This document shows positions 1 through 11,959 of a stretch of DNA of 64,000 nt, one piece after another (position 1 is the first letter of the stretch; every line of letters starts with the position of its first letter). The position numbers and the translations under genes are program-made. Source of the stretch: Hybos culiciformis (Eukaryota; Arthropoda; Insecta; Diptera; Hybotidae); NCBI GenBank assembly GCA_964007475.1, contig OZ023274.1, positions 23,394,043 through 23,458,042 on the forward strand. Reading direction: 5' to 3'. The notes beneath the pieces were generated by a model. That model was given only the letters and a program-made list of their open reading frames with translations, made no database searches and was not told where the DNA came from.

Positions 1-2524
1 CTTTTTTTTTACACAAAATAATAAAATTATTAAGGGTTCACAATATTTATTTTGAAATTTTTTCTTTTATATATTTTATAGAAATTTAGTTCCCAAATCA
101 AGAAATCAACCATAAAAGACATGAACTTATATACATATATATATTTCCAACATTGAATTGAACATTTTGTGTCAAAACAAAAGTCAAAACAAATAAAATT
201 AATAATAAATTAAATGAAAAATATTAATTTTTAAGTCAAACGAAAATAGCATTTTTGTTTTCTGTTTTAAGATTATTTAATAAAACGCTTACGATTATTG
301 ATAATTTGATATTGTTATGATATTCCAAGTACTGAGAACGTTCCTGTGTATATTTTTGGTATTTAAGGAAGCCGCGAAAGAATTTGACACCATAAGTATT
401 GCGCAACAACCATCATTTTTACTTCTTCATGATAATTTTAAAAATCTAAATTACTTCTCGTATAAGTAATTCTATAAAAAAAGTGTTTAAAACTTACACA
501 AAATTTTTGATTTATACAAAGGATATATGTACAACGAAGGACTTTATAGAATAATGTTAGTTCTATTCACATAGGAAAAAAGTTAAATTACAGAAATAAT
601 TGCATAATGAGATGAAAAACTTTAGTAAAATTCATAATTTCAGATATTAAACAAAATTTTTGGTAATATTTAACATCAAAAAATTTCCGTCAAAAGAAGA
701 TTAATTTCCATTATTTTTTTTTTTATTCAAGATTTAAATTTTTTTTTTTCTTATTTTCTTCGTAAGGAGAATATGTCTTATATGGTTTTTTTCTTTTTAA
801 CATTCTGTTAAATTAGTCATGGTTATACAAAACTAAGATGAATTTCATTTATCAAATAAATTTTTATGATATGAAATTTTTAACATTTCAAAGTTTGCAA
901 AAATGTTATAAGTTGTTAAATAATATTTTTTTGTTTTTTTTTGGAAATATTAATAGTTTCGAATAAACTAAGAAATTGTATAATAATATTTTATGTAATA
1001 TCAATTTGGATTTTATTAATCCGTCATAATTATGATACTTACTTCAAATGGATGATGAACAAATTGTGTCAATTCCAACGTTTCGGGATTGTTGATAATT
1101 TAACATCCAGCCTGCTAGAAATTTATTTTAATATGCCAAATATATAAGTTAGTAAAAAAAAGTTATAAGAACCATCCGGCGTTGACTTCACAAAATAGCA
1201 AATATTTTGCTCAAGATCGGTATTTCTCCTAAATTTAGATGTTCGGGAGGTGCTCAATTGGAAAACCACAGAGTATAAACTCAAATTTTTAGAACATACA
1301 TCTTATCAATTTGGCAGCATTAGATTCAAATACTAAAATCGTAACTGTGCACTTCCTTTTAAAAATAAATTTATATAAAAATATATAAAAAATATTATAT
1401 AAAAATTTATATAAAAAACACTTTTTATATAAATTTCATACTTCTATTTTGCTAAGAAAATGCAAATAATCCAGAAATCTAAAAGATATCATATAAAACC
1501 AAAAGAAAAAACCAAAAGAATAAAAGATTGTTAAAAATATTTGGCTGATGTAAATTCTCCAAAAAGGGTGAAATGAATGATGAAGACTGAAATTTTCTTT
1601 TAAGAAAAGTTTTTGAATAAGATAAATCGAATAATATAGAAAAAAAAAAAAGAAAAAAGAAATATTGTATGTATAACTAATTAAGGATATATGGAAAATT
1701 CTTATCTTTAAACGAAGTAATATAAATTTCAACAAGAAATTGGTTTTTCTGACATTAGACAATATACTGTTTTCAAAGACAAGTTAAGCAATAATTAAAT
1801 GGAAAAGATATAACATAATATCTACGTATATACTTATGCATATATTATTTTATACATGTATGTTGTGTATATTAATAATAATATATGTATAGTATATATA
1901 TAGTTTTGTTTTTATAATCTTATATTTATTTGAATTTTTGCAAAAAAAAGAAATGGATATATATGTATTTAGATAATTTTCATATTTGGTCAATTACATT
2001 TATTGGAAAATATAAGGATGTGACAACTTGAAAAAATCTAAGATTATAGTTTTTTTTTTACTTTAAAATTAAATTCAATTACTTATGTTAATTCATTGTA
2101 ATTGTGGTTTAAGTTGTGAAACAAGATTAGTTAGCTTTATTATATACGATTTAGTATTTCGTTTTGCATATATTTTTGTATATAAAATAAATTTATTTCA
2201 TTGTTATGCTAAGGTTTTTCATTCGAGAATCATTGTGTCATAAGCCGGTAGAATCATGATCCGGTGACTTTATGATGATTTCAATCAAAAATTAAAAAAT
2301 AGATAAAATTGGGGAAAATTGTTTGAAAAATAAAAATTCTTCATTTATATACTGAAAAAATTCTTCATTTACACTGAACAAGTAAATGATGTTATCAAAA
2401 TTTGATTTTTTGTCATATCAAGGAAAAATGACTAACAGGTTTACTTTTTAGAATATTTGTCATAAAAATTTCAGAAACTCATACATGGTATAAAAAAATA
2501 TTTTTTGTTATTTATTTTTTGCTA
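1..2524. other. AT-rich non-coding stretch
   Basis: No convincing gene is seen. The stretch is dominated by poly-A/T runs and short TA-rich repeats, for example the ATATAT-rich patch near 1800-1910. A plus-strand open frame at 941-1147 and a minus-strand segment at 1043-1114 (TTTCTAG acceptor, AA|GTAAGTATC donor) overlap each other. Neither can be preferred, and the minus-strand reading hits a TGA just before its donor. Confidence 0.5.
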
Positions 2525-2533
2525 GAAAATAAA
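2525..2533 (+). repeat. Target-site duplication, left copy
   Basis: GAAAATAAA directly abuts the left end of the foldback element and is identical to the nine bases after its right end. Confidence 0.88.
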
Positions 2534-2589
2534 GGTGGAGGCTCTTCAGCCGGACAATTCTTGTTAATTGATGTCACAATTATTGAGCA

Positions 2590-2909
2590 TTTAGTGCTTA
2601 ATTTGTGACTATTAGTGCCACAAAAACTAGAATTTGTTCTCGCTTGGTTTTTGAGAAATTTTGATTTTCGAATTTCGAACATGGGTCAAGGAGTCTCTCT
2701 GACCGGATTCGAATTTCGAAAAAATAATGATGCTATCATTTAGTGCTTAATTTGTGCCTATTTGTGCTACAAAAACTAGAATTTGTGCTCTTATAAATTA
2801 TGTGAAACAATTTTTTTTAGATTAGGCCAAAATTCCAAAATTTGAACCGAATTTTTTTTCGTCGAATTTAGAAAAAGCGAAAATGCCACCATTTAGTGCT
2901 TAATTTGTG
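2590..2909 (+). repeat. Three direct copies of an 18 bp motif inside the left foldback arm
   Basis: TTTAGTGCTTAATTTGTG begins at 2590, 2739 and 2892. The first two copies are followed by a related stretch containing ACAAAAACTAGAATTTGT. The right arm carries the reverse complements (CACAAATTAAGCACTAA near 3172, 3328 and 3479). Subterminal repeats of this kind are often transposase-binding sites in DNA transposons; that role is inferred here. Confidence 0.8.
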
Positions 2910-2951
2910 CTTGCGTTTACTGTACTTTGTGAAGAGTGTCGCAGAACTAGA

Positions 2952-3072
2952 AGGGTGGGGTGCGGGGCGGCGGGCGGGCGAACTGGTGGTTGGTCAGTGG
3001 ATTTGCGGCGCGCGCCGCAAATCCCACTGACCAACCACCAGTTCGCCCGCCCGCCGCCCCGCACCTCACCCT
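2952..3072. repeat. GC-rich central palindrome of the foldback element
   Basis: Two near-identical inverted halves meet at a perfect palindrome at 3001-3022, whose core is GCGGCGCGCGCCGC. The only differences seen are G/A at the outer edge and one extra G in the right half near 3024. There is essentially no loop, so the DNA or its transcript could form a stem of about 60 bp. It is the most GC-rich piece of the whole window. The two flanking spacers differ: about 19 bp on the left (2933-2951) and about 77 bp on the right (3073-3149), so the element is not fully symmetric. Confidence 0.88.
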
Positions 3073-3551
3073 GATAGCTGAAGTTGAAATTTTTTCGAAC
3101 TTACATTTTTTTCGGCGCGGCATATATTTTTTTTTGATAGAACAAATCATCACAAAGTACAATAAACGCAAGCACAAATTAAGCACTAATTGGTGGCATT
3201 TTCGCTTTTTCTAAATTCGACGAAAAAAAATTCTGTTCAAATTTTGGAATTTTGGCCCAATTTAAAAAAAATTGTTTTCACATAATTTTGAAGAGCACAA
3301 ATTCTAGTTTTTGTAGCACAAATAGGCACAAATTAAGCACTAAATAATAGCGTCTTTATTTTTTTGGAAATTCGAATCCGGCCAGAGATACCACTTTGAC
3401 CCATGTTCGAAATTCGAAAATCAAAGTTTCTCAAAAACTAAGAGAGCACAAATTCTAGTTTTTATGGCACTAATAGTCACAAATTAAGCACTAAATGCTC
3501 AATAATTGTGACATCAATTACCAAGAATTGTCCGGCTGAAGAGCCCCCACC

Positions 3552-3560
3552 GAAAATAAA
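3552..3560 (+). repeat. Target-site duplication, right copy
   Basis: GAAAATAAA directly follows the right end of the foldback element and matches the left copy base for base. An undamaged duplication suggests a fairly recent insertion. Confidence 0.88.
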
Positions 3561-3892
3561 ACTATAATTTTCGGGTAGCAAATTTTGCAAACAATTCAAT
3601 TGCAATATATTTTTGCACTTACTATCAGAAAATATAACTTTATATGTGGTCCTTATAGCTATTTTTGCAACGATTTTTTTGTCACTGTGTACATCTTATC
3701 TTTGTTAATAAGCGTACCATTATTGAAAATTTCTGGAGTTTTATATTTGTATTTAAATTACATTGTGATCGAGATAATTTGGTTTTTTTTTCTATAGAAA
3801 AAAAGAAACAATGAAATAACAATCACGTCATGTCTGTATCCAAATATAAAAATTTTTTAGCACGAGTAGATCAAAATTTCATATCGTTCTGT

Positions 3893-3938
3893 ATATACAA
3901 TTTCGGGCTGATTTAATATACAATTTCGGGCCGATTAA
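3893..3938 (+). repeat. Two-copy tandem repeat, 23 bp unit
   Basis: ATATACAATTTCGGGCTGAT and ATATACAATTTCGGGCCGAT sit head to tail with a period of 23 bases and one difference in the part shown. No function is evident. Confidence 0.75.
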
Positions 3939-6900
3939 AAGTTAAGAGCTGTCTTTAATTATTTTTTTAATTAGGCAGGTGTATTTTCTTTCACTCAATG
4001 AAATAATGTTAATTGTAAATTCCTTCTAAATGAACCCCAAAATCTCATTAATTCTCAAAAACTTATGCATTGTCATTCAATGGACAATAATAATAATAAA
4101 TTAAAAATTCTATATCTACTTTTATGGTAAAAATTTTCCTGATAAGTTTTAATTTTTAATATTGCCATTTTTTGTCCTAAAAAACATCACAATGACAACA
4201 TGAATTTTTCATTGCGCATATATCAATGTCTTAAAATTAATATTTTATTCCAATTCGGAATACATTTATAATTTTTCATTTGTGGTTCACAATAAAAACA
4301 TAAAAAAAAAACAAGAAGAAATTGAATATTTTTGTGTTTTTTATTTAGTTTTTTAGTTTTTTTTTATCCACAAGCGCAAAACGCAGAAACTTTTTTCTTT
4401 CCAACTTAAGAACAATCTTGTAAGCATATTAAAATATTTTTTCTCCAAGGTTTAGGAGAAGGATTGATTATGTTAGCGTAAAATTATGTTTGTTTAAAAA
4501 GAGTGTTACAAATATTTAAAAATTTATGAAATTAATATTTTTTTTTGTTAATAATTAGTAATTACACTATAAGATAATTTGCTAAGAATATAGAAGAATT
4601 TGCTAAAAATTTTATATAGAAGATTTCATCTTAAAAATAACACAGCAGACTTTGTGAAAAATATAGCCACAGCTGCTAAAAATATAGCAGAATTTGATGC
4701 TAAAATTGAATGTACATCTATTTCTGCAAATGCTTCTTCAATCGTAAATTTAATAGATTCGAATACAGAAATTAATATATAAGCAAATATTTCATAAAAA
4801 TCAATAAAATTGAATGTAACATTTAATATATTTTTGTGGAAACGGTATATTGTTGTAATAGAAGATTGTTTGCACCAAAAAAATTTTATTATTAAAACAA
4901 ACCGTATTTATATGAAAAATTTTTATAACGAATAAAAGAAAATGTTAATGCATTGAAAAAGTGTCTAGACATGTCAAAAAGATTCCGACATTTTGACAAA
5001 ACAGACAGCAAAAATACGTTGAATAAAAGATGATTTTAAAACCTATAAGATGATTATCAATCGAACGAAAATTTTATTATTATTATTGAATTAATATTTT
5101 ACTTTTTTTTGACAAAAAAAGTTAAAACAACAAAAAAAAATAATAATAAGCAAAATAATGATATAGTGGAAATTTTTTTTTATGTATATTTATTTTGATT
5201 TATGTTTCGCGGAAAAGGATTGCTCTTATACTAACAAAAAGAAAATATCCTTTTTTTTGTTGCGATGAAATTTTTTTTTTTAAGAATCATTTTATATTTT
5301 TATAATTATTAGTAAATTATACTGTTTTTAACAAATTCTTGGTATTTTATAGTTTTTTTTAATAAGTTGCTCTTTTTCACTATAAATATTCTTGTTCGTT
5401 GTTATTACCGTGATGATGGTGGTAGAATATTTAAAAAACATGAACTTTGGACCGCCCCTGGCTTTGATGGAGAAAATAAAACTTAATTAGCGATTAATTG
5501 AAATTAGAATGTTTGTTATTTTTTTAAAATACTTATTCTCTCACAATTATGTCGAAAACTTTTCATAACAATCCTTGCTTCCTCTTTCATTTTCTAATGC
5601 GTTAAGAAATTTTGATAACACTTAAATTACAAATTTTAAATTTTATTTTTTTTCAGATTTTTATGTCATTCAGTACAATTCACGTGCTTGAGTATGATAC
5701 GCCTCAAATAGTTTGTGCCATTTTTCCTTTATTTTGTTTATTAAAAATGTTAATTTATGTTTATTTTTTACTTTTAATAAAGAAAAGATTAATATAAGAT
5801 ATATGTTCATACTCTTTCATCCAAATGGCATAGGAAAAGTTGCAAAATAATTTTAAACTACAAGTTTAATAAAATTAATTAGCTATTCCTATAAAATTTT
5901 TTGAAGAGATTCGAGCTTCACACAATGAACATCTCTAAACAATCCTCATAAATTTATACGTAACTAAGTTGTAATTTTTAAAAACAAAGTGAAAAATTTT
6001 AAAAAGAAATTGCATATTTTTATTTTATTCATGTTTTTTTTTTGCTTAAATAAATTTTTATGTATAATAAAGAATTCATTCTTATATGGTTTGACAAGCA
6101 GACAAGCATGAGAGTAGCAGAAAAGTATTTCAATATTATGTTGACCTCAACATGTTTTATGGCAAAAATATAACTTGAAGGTGTAAATGTAAGATACTTT
6201 TATATTATAAAATTTAACATTAAAATGATTGTTAGCTGTAAAAATGAAATAATAATAAAACTTAATTTAAAAATCTTTTTTCTTTTTATTTTTTATTTTT
6301 TATTTTTTTAAATTGAAATCTTGATGTACAACAAATATTTGAATGCCATGTATTTATCTATTTTAAAATTAATTTCTATAAAAAGAAATATTTAAGAACT
6401 AGTTTTATTATTAAGTTTATGGCAAAAGTGTTTTCCTATTTTATTGTCAAATTCAATAGTTAATATGAAATGTCTCCTGAATCATATGGTACATAAATTA
6501 AGTTCCCTTCAAAGGACTCAAAACTTCATGATTCGAGCAATTGTGAGCGTTAATACGTCTTCCAAATTAAGAGGTTTCTAATCATATTTCTACAGTATTG
6601 TCTTAATTTTAAATTTACAGCGACTATGATTATATTAAAAAGAGCAGAATTACAAAAACTAACAGCTGTCAAATGTATATCTACCTACGTATCTAAATTT
6701 TTTTTTTTTATAATAAACTAAAAATCTCAAAATGAAAATTCGTTCATGTGTGTACAATATTAACGTAGAATTTGGTGTGAAATATTTAATTGAATTATCA
6801 ATATTGGACTTTCACTTAATTCGCTCGTCAATCAAGAGTCATGTTCTTTAAAGTGTGAAATTCTTGATCGTTAAACCTTCAATAAAAATTGAAAAGAAGA

Positions 6901-9900
6901 AAAAAAAAAAAAACAACGAATAAAGAATAACAATCAAAAGCCAACATATTTAATGTTAAACCATTTATGAGTTTTGTCATGGATATATTTACAATGTTTA
7001 TATACATATTTAACATTTCCTTCTTTGTTTCAAAACTATATTATTTTTTTTGTTTTTCATTTTTAACAGTATTCAATGAAATTATTTTTGGATCTTTTTG
7101 ATTGAACAAAAAAAAAACAGAGATTTATGTAAATTATAAAAATGTGAATAAAAACATAGTTTTGAAAATTAAGGTAGATAACATTTTAGAAAAAATATGG
7201 TTTCTGTGTATGAGACTGAAAAGTGAATATTAAATGTCCATAGCAAATTAATATTGTCAAAGAAAATGTTGTCTCTGGAAATTAAGATTCTTTTTCAATT
7301 TCGAGACGTATTTTGCATAAGATTGTAGTTTACAAAAAACTAGTCAACATTAAGTTATAAAAATGTTACCTTAAAAAAGTATATATCGGTTTCCTGCTAA
7401 CAGAAGTTTGTTGCTATTATGGTTTGACAGATTATTTTGATTGATGACTCCACCAATACCAATAACAAATATTACAAATGATGTAACAATTTTTAATTTC
7501 TGAAAACTTATTATTACTAACATATATTTCAACAAATAACATTTTGCATCATATGATTTCATAAACTTAACTACAATCACAAATTCAAAGGTTTTTAAAT
7601 TTAGCTACACATAATTTTTACTAAAACAACATTTTTCTAAGAATTCCCAAAAAAAAAATGTATTTTATGATTTTTATTAATTTGATATAACACTTCTAAA
7701 ATCATAATAACAATACACTTTTATATACACCGTACGTTATGTACATTATGCATGTAAACACAAAAAAAAAAATAGTTTAATTTAAGACGGCATTTAAAAA
7801 ACATCTGTCAAAATTCATAAATATTGTGCAAACTGTAAGAGAAAAAAAATTATATAAAAAAAAAATAAAATATATGTAATTTACAATTCTTTTTATTGCG
7901 GCTAGAAAAATAAACTTAAGAATTTTACTTTTTATTGTAAAATTTATGTAATACCATACCCAAAACACTGTGTTTGTTAGTGTTTTAAGATGAAAAATTT
8001 TCATGTGTTGTACCATACAATAAACATATAAAAACTCGAACAACAAAAAGGACATACGAAAAACAGGATTATTATTATTATAATAGAAAACATGATTTGA
8101 ATCTAATTTTGCAAAATTATTTTTTGTTTATTTGCAACTGGTAAAAGCGTTTAATTTCAAAAGAAAGGAAGTATGCACTGCCTACAACAATTTGAATCTT
8201 GGAAAAAATAGCTAGCAAATAATATTTACCTTACTTCAACCTTCAAACCATATTCTGAAATTTTCCATCAAATGATTTTATTCAGAACTCCATTAAGTTT
8301 ATTATTAATTATTAAAACAATTTTTAACTTAATTTATAGATAAAGTTAGAATCATTGAAAACAACAACTATGCTTCATGACAGACCAGTTCAAACTGCGG
8401 CTCTTTGACATTTTTTTTGTGGCTCAATAAATTATTAAGTTGTATAAGTGAAATTTTGTGTTTTATTATACAATTTGAATATAATTTATGTAAAAAAAAT
8501 GCTTTTAGTTATTAATTAATTATGATTATAAAATTTAAATTAAAGTTTGCATTGATAATTTTTCGCCTATACAGTATTTCGCGATTTTCGAACATGGCTA
8601 CCCATACATAAACCTTACCTTTGAGTATATGATTTAATGTACAAAATATAAATATTTCACCGTCCCGTCAGCATAGTCATAAGTAATGAAAAAAGCTCTT
8701 AAAAGATATGTAAACTTCATCCGGCTAAGGTGGAAAATATTAATATATTTTGATTTATTTAAAAAAACATAATTCATGCATTACTGCTTATAGTGAAACT
8801 CGATTCAAATTAATAAAAGGTGTTAGGAATCAAGTTACTCAGTTGGCTAAAAATTCGGTTTTTTTTTTTTTTAATTATATGTATATGTTTGTATGTATAT
8901 ACATAGAAAAACATAAAATTTTGTTTCATGTTTTATTATTATGGCTCAATAAAATAAAATTCTTAAAAAAAAAATTCGTACTATTTATAAACAAGGAAAT
9001 TTAATTTTCTTGCAAGTCGAAAAAAGACTGAACGGACAATTGTTGTTATTTTATTATTTGTTCCTGATTCTTATTTTTTTTCGCAATATTTTAGAAACTA
9101 TAATGATTCACTATTGTTTTGAATTAGTTTTCAGGTTTATCAAATCACTTATAAAAATTACTAAGTTTTTCTGATTTAAAAATCAAATTTAGGATTCTTT
9201 TTCGAAAACTTCCGAGAAGCTACTATTAAAAATGTTGGCTTAAACAAATACTATTGGAGAATGGGATGTGATTTTCTTTCAAAACGAAAAACTCCATGAT
9301 ATAGGTCCAATTATAATTAAAAGGAACTTCGTTTTGATAATGTCCTAATTTTAGTACATCAGTATTATGGCGAAAATTGCGGAAAGTGTTAAATTGTGGT
9401 AACTATAAAGGTTCTACCAGCAAAACAGTTAAGAAGGAAACTGTATTACTTATCATATTACACTGTGTTGTATAGCACGGTTACCTTATCTGCACATGTC
9501 TTCTATTCTGTCTAAAAATATTTATTATAAAATTGCTTAACACACTTTATTTTATATACATATATATTTTTCTATTTAGCAAAAATTTTCATAATCATAA
9601 CATAACCTTTTTGAGTTATTGGAAGGTGTGAAATTTAATACATATGGTCTCACTTGTCCAAAAGAAGAAGAAGAAAAAAAAAAGGTTTTATAGATTATTT
9701 AAGGATTTTATTTTATTAGTTTTTTTTTTTTTTTTTTTTTAATTTTTGTCATGTCCAGTTTTTCACCTTTCATATATGAATTCAAGAAGAAGAAAAAAAA
9801 AAAAAAACAAGAAATAATGGATATGTGTTCCTCAATGGTATTTAGGGAATAATAAAAATGTTCAGTCATCATTCGCATACAAAAAAATAATAATTGAATG

Positions 9901-10199
9901 AAATAACAGGTAAAAATGATATAAAAAAAAAAATAATAAAAAAAAAAATAAATAATATCATCTTCAAAGAACATATTCGAAATATCAATTCAGTAAAAAT
10001 ATTTCAAAGTCCCTTTCACAACAAAAAAAAAACTTTTTAATATATATGGTCTTTTTGCTGGATTTTGATCCTAGGGATTATTGAAATAGAGATGATGCCA
10101 TCATCTCAAATGAGTTTCATATTTTTCCCTTAGATTAACTTATCATGACATATATTTTTCATCTTTCATTTATGTTAATTAAGGACTAATTTTAGTTAT
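3939..10199. other. AT-rich non-coding stretch
   Basis: No gene is recognised over about 6 kb. It holds many A/T homopolymers (a 21-base T run at 9720-9740) and weak open frames without splice or start context. Minus-strand GTAAG-type donor matches occur near 7370, 8232 and 8612, but no matching open exon with a convincing acceptor lies beside them. Confidence 0.5.
4600..4782 (+). pseudogene. Possible coding relic with internal repeats (uncertain)
   Basis: An open frame of 60 codons ends in TAA. Its second half is less hydrophobic and less repetitive than neighbouring spurious frames, with peptides such as FVKNIATAAKNIAEFDAKI. At DNA level a unit like GAATTTGCTAAAAAT recurs upstream (about 4578, 4598) and in diverged form within the frame (about 4675-4705), so the stretch may instead be a decayed short tandem repeat that happens to be open. 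No family is recognised. Confidence 0.15.
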
Positions 10200-10215
10200 T
10201 TTTTTTTTGTTGCAG

Positions 10216-10316
10216 CAAATTATTTTGAACTTCTTGAACTTCAATTTAGAGTTGATTTAGAATATGGATTCTGTGCTGAATTACTAAAGCCAAATTTACG
10301 TTTTAGAAAAAAATAA
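10216..10316 (+). CDS. Candidate exon, product unknown
   Basis: A long T tract ends in TTGCAG, a good splice acceptor. The next bases are open for 32 codons in a single frame, ending at TAA 10314-10316. The peptide includes NYFELLELQF and then DLEYGFCAELLKP, which has a balanced composition unlike the F/I/K/N-rich chance frames around it. It could be a terminal exon ending at that stop. Alternatively it could be spliced out at the weak donor after 10298 (TTAC|GTTTTA); that gives a one-base overhang which matches the two-base start phase of the open segment at 10533. No protein family is recognised. Confidence 0.35.
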
Positions 10317-10387
10317 ATTTTCCTTACGTAGTTTACCACGGTCCTTCAATCTTTTTGTGAATTTTATATTCACTGAGAAAACTGATA

Positions 10388-10442
10388 CCTGCCGAAGCTA
10401 TAATAGGCCAAATCGAACTAGTAGCAAGACTTGCTATTTTTC
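10388..10442 (-). repeat. Member of a dispersed low-copy repeat family
   Basis: Read on the minus strand this contains AGCAAG, then TAGTTCGATTTGG and CTATTATAGC. The same order of words recurs at 17925-18040 (plus) and, in part, at 57843-57895 (minus). Here it lies in the proposed intron between the two candidate exons. Confidence 0.35.
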
Positions 10443-10532
10443 ATGCAAAAAAAATATCTTGTACTTTTAATTTTCAATGCATATTTTTTTTATGATTTGA
10501 CATAAACATTTCTTTTAATTTATTTTTTCTAG

Positions 10533-10650
10533 AACAAACAACTGAAACTATAATTTTGGAATATCCGGTTATGGACAAAGTGCTTAATGATACGTATAAT
10601 TTCACACTTGATATTCTTGAATTTCATGGCAAAGCTCTTTTTATGATATG
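10533..10650 (+). CDS. Candidate exon, product unknown
   Basis: The acceptor TTTTTTCTAG is followed by an open segment bounded by ATATG|GTGAGC, a decent 5' splice donor. The other two forward frames stop within the first 20 or so bases; this one stays open for all 38 full codons. The peptide contains EYPVMDKVLNDTYNFTLD and then ILEFHGKALFMI, with two potential N-glycosylation sequons (NDT, NFT). If the donor is not used, the frame ends 'W-stop' at 10652-10654. It sits 216 bases after the open segment at 10216-10316 and is phase-compatible with it, so both may belong to one plus-strand gene whose other exons lie elsewhere. No family is recognised. Confidence 0.4.
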
Positions 10651-10946
10651 GTGAGCATAATTAGTTAATTGGTTAGGTACTCATAGTTTTAAATGTTAAT
10701 GTTATCTAAGTATTTGAAGTAATATTCTTTACTTGAATTTAGTCAAACACGGAGTTTTGTTTTTTGACTTGATTCTTTATATTTTTTCTTTTTTGAATTT
10801 TTTAAAAAATCTTTTATAAATATTATCTATAGTTTTTAAATTATATAATTAGTCCTTAGCTTATTTTTATATACCAATACTTTTGTAAAAAGTAAAATCC
10901 AAATAGCTTATAATTAGTTTAATATTAAACTGTTAGCTGTTAATTG

Positions 10947-10971
10947 AATAAAATAAAATAAAATAAAATAA
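10947..10971 (+). repeat. (AATAA)n microsatellite
   Basis: Five uninterrupted AATAA-type units. The AATAAA-like words here could act as polyadenylation signals for the candidate exons upstream, but in DNA this A-rich that is weak evidence. Confidence 0.85.
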
Positions 10972-11774
10972 TGATAACAAATGCTAGAAAATAACCTAGT
11001 TTTATCTTTCTTAATGTGTATAAATCGAACATTGTTTTTTGGCATTAGTGTGGCATTAGTTTAAGAAAATTAAAAAAAAAATTGTCTCAAATAAACGTTG
11101 AGCCGAATATGTTTATTTTTTTTTTTGGTTCTTATTGTTCGTGTATTAAAAAATCTTATATGTATCAATTGCGTTGATAATCTAGCTGACATAAAAAAAA
11201 AAACAAAATAATGTACATACCGTATTTTTTATTTTAGACATTTTCACCTTTTTTGGGATCAACTTAATATTTTTTTTCTTATTTTTTTTTTTTTTTTTGA
11301 TGCTAGGAGACACGTAAAAATATTTTTATAGGAATTTTGACATTATGTCTCGATTTATTTTACTAATAAGATATCCGTAAAATTCTTGAGACAATTTTTA
11401 CACACTTTATTAAACAGAATTAAATAATTTTATTATCTAATCAAAAAAAAAGATATAAATAAATAGAAAGCGTAGCGGATATTTATTTATTTATTAGAAA
11501 GAAAAAAAAATTACAAATCATCAATTTTTTTTTTCTTATGATTTTTAATCAAACATAAACACGATTCTGAGATTCAGTTAAAAAAAAATAACAAAAATTC
11601 TTCCTTATTTTACAAATTTCTTTTAATTATTTATTTAGGTATTTTTATAATTAACAATTCACGTTATAATTTCGTATATTTGATTTTTGACACCAAATTC
11701 TTGTGAATCGTGACAAAGAAGACGATTAATTTTAGTTGTTAAATATATCAAAAACTTTTGAATCTTCGGAGTTT

Positions 11775-11891
11775 TCAGTAATAGTTCTTGCAACACTTTG
11801 GAAACTTTGGAGTTCCATATTTCTCAAACGGTGGCTCTCCCTCGAAAACCGTTTTGGTTTTGACTTCTTGAGGACCGCCTCTACCTCCTCT
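11775..11891 (-). CDS. Candidate terminal exon or gene relic with an RGG-rich start
   Basis: On the minus strand the acceptor CCTTATTTCTAG is followed by 38 open codons and TGA. The segment is clearly richer in G+C than its surroundings. The peptide begins RGGRGGPQEV and continues EGEPPFEKYGTPKF, which looks like real protein with an RGG-type start. A second minus-strand frame through the same DNA reads ISREEVEAVLKKSKPKR, reminiscent of the linker before the reverse transcriptase of non-LTR elements. The plus strand is also open (11736-11951) and ends at an AGCAG|GTGAAA donor-like site. The strand and frame are therefore undecided. No family is recognised with confidence. Confidence 0.22.
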   Translation of the reverse strand, partial: RGGRGGPQEVKTKTVFEGEPPFEKYGTPKFPKCCKNYY

Positions 11892-11959
11892 CTAGAAATA
11901 AGGGAAATCGAGGTTACAAATTCTATTAGTCGTCTACTTGAAAGCAGGTGAAAGTAAAT

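Larger units (their letters stand above)
2534..3551. mobile_element. Foldback (long inverted repeat) DNA transposon, non-autonomous
   Basis: A 1,018 bp element whose halves are inverted copies of each other. The left arm (2534-2932) pairs with the right arm (3150-3551) through point differences and small indels. Both ends begin GGTGG(A/G)GGCTCTTCAGCCGG read inward. The element is flanked by an exact 9 bp direct repeat, GAAAATAAA, at 2525-2533 and 3552-3560, which is a target-site duplication and fixes the ends. It has no transposase, so movement would need an enzyme supplied elsewhere. A 9 bp duplication with very long inverted repeats is known for Drosophila Foldback-type and Mutator-like (MULE) elements; assignment to either is inference. 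Each arm carries three copies of an 18 bp motif, and the centre is a GC-rich hairpin quite unlike the surrounding DNA. The two open frames across the centre on opposite strands are products of the palindrome, not genes. Confidence 0.9.

Noticed and set aside
1043..1114. Minus-strand exon-like segment with TTTCTAG acceptor and GTAAGTATC donor
   Set aside because: The only long open frame stops one base before the donor, and the plus strand is equally open. No way to choose.
2947..3214. Two opposite-strand open frames across the GC-rich core
   Set aside because: They are mirror products of the palindrome inside the foldback element, with no codon bias, start context or known motif.
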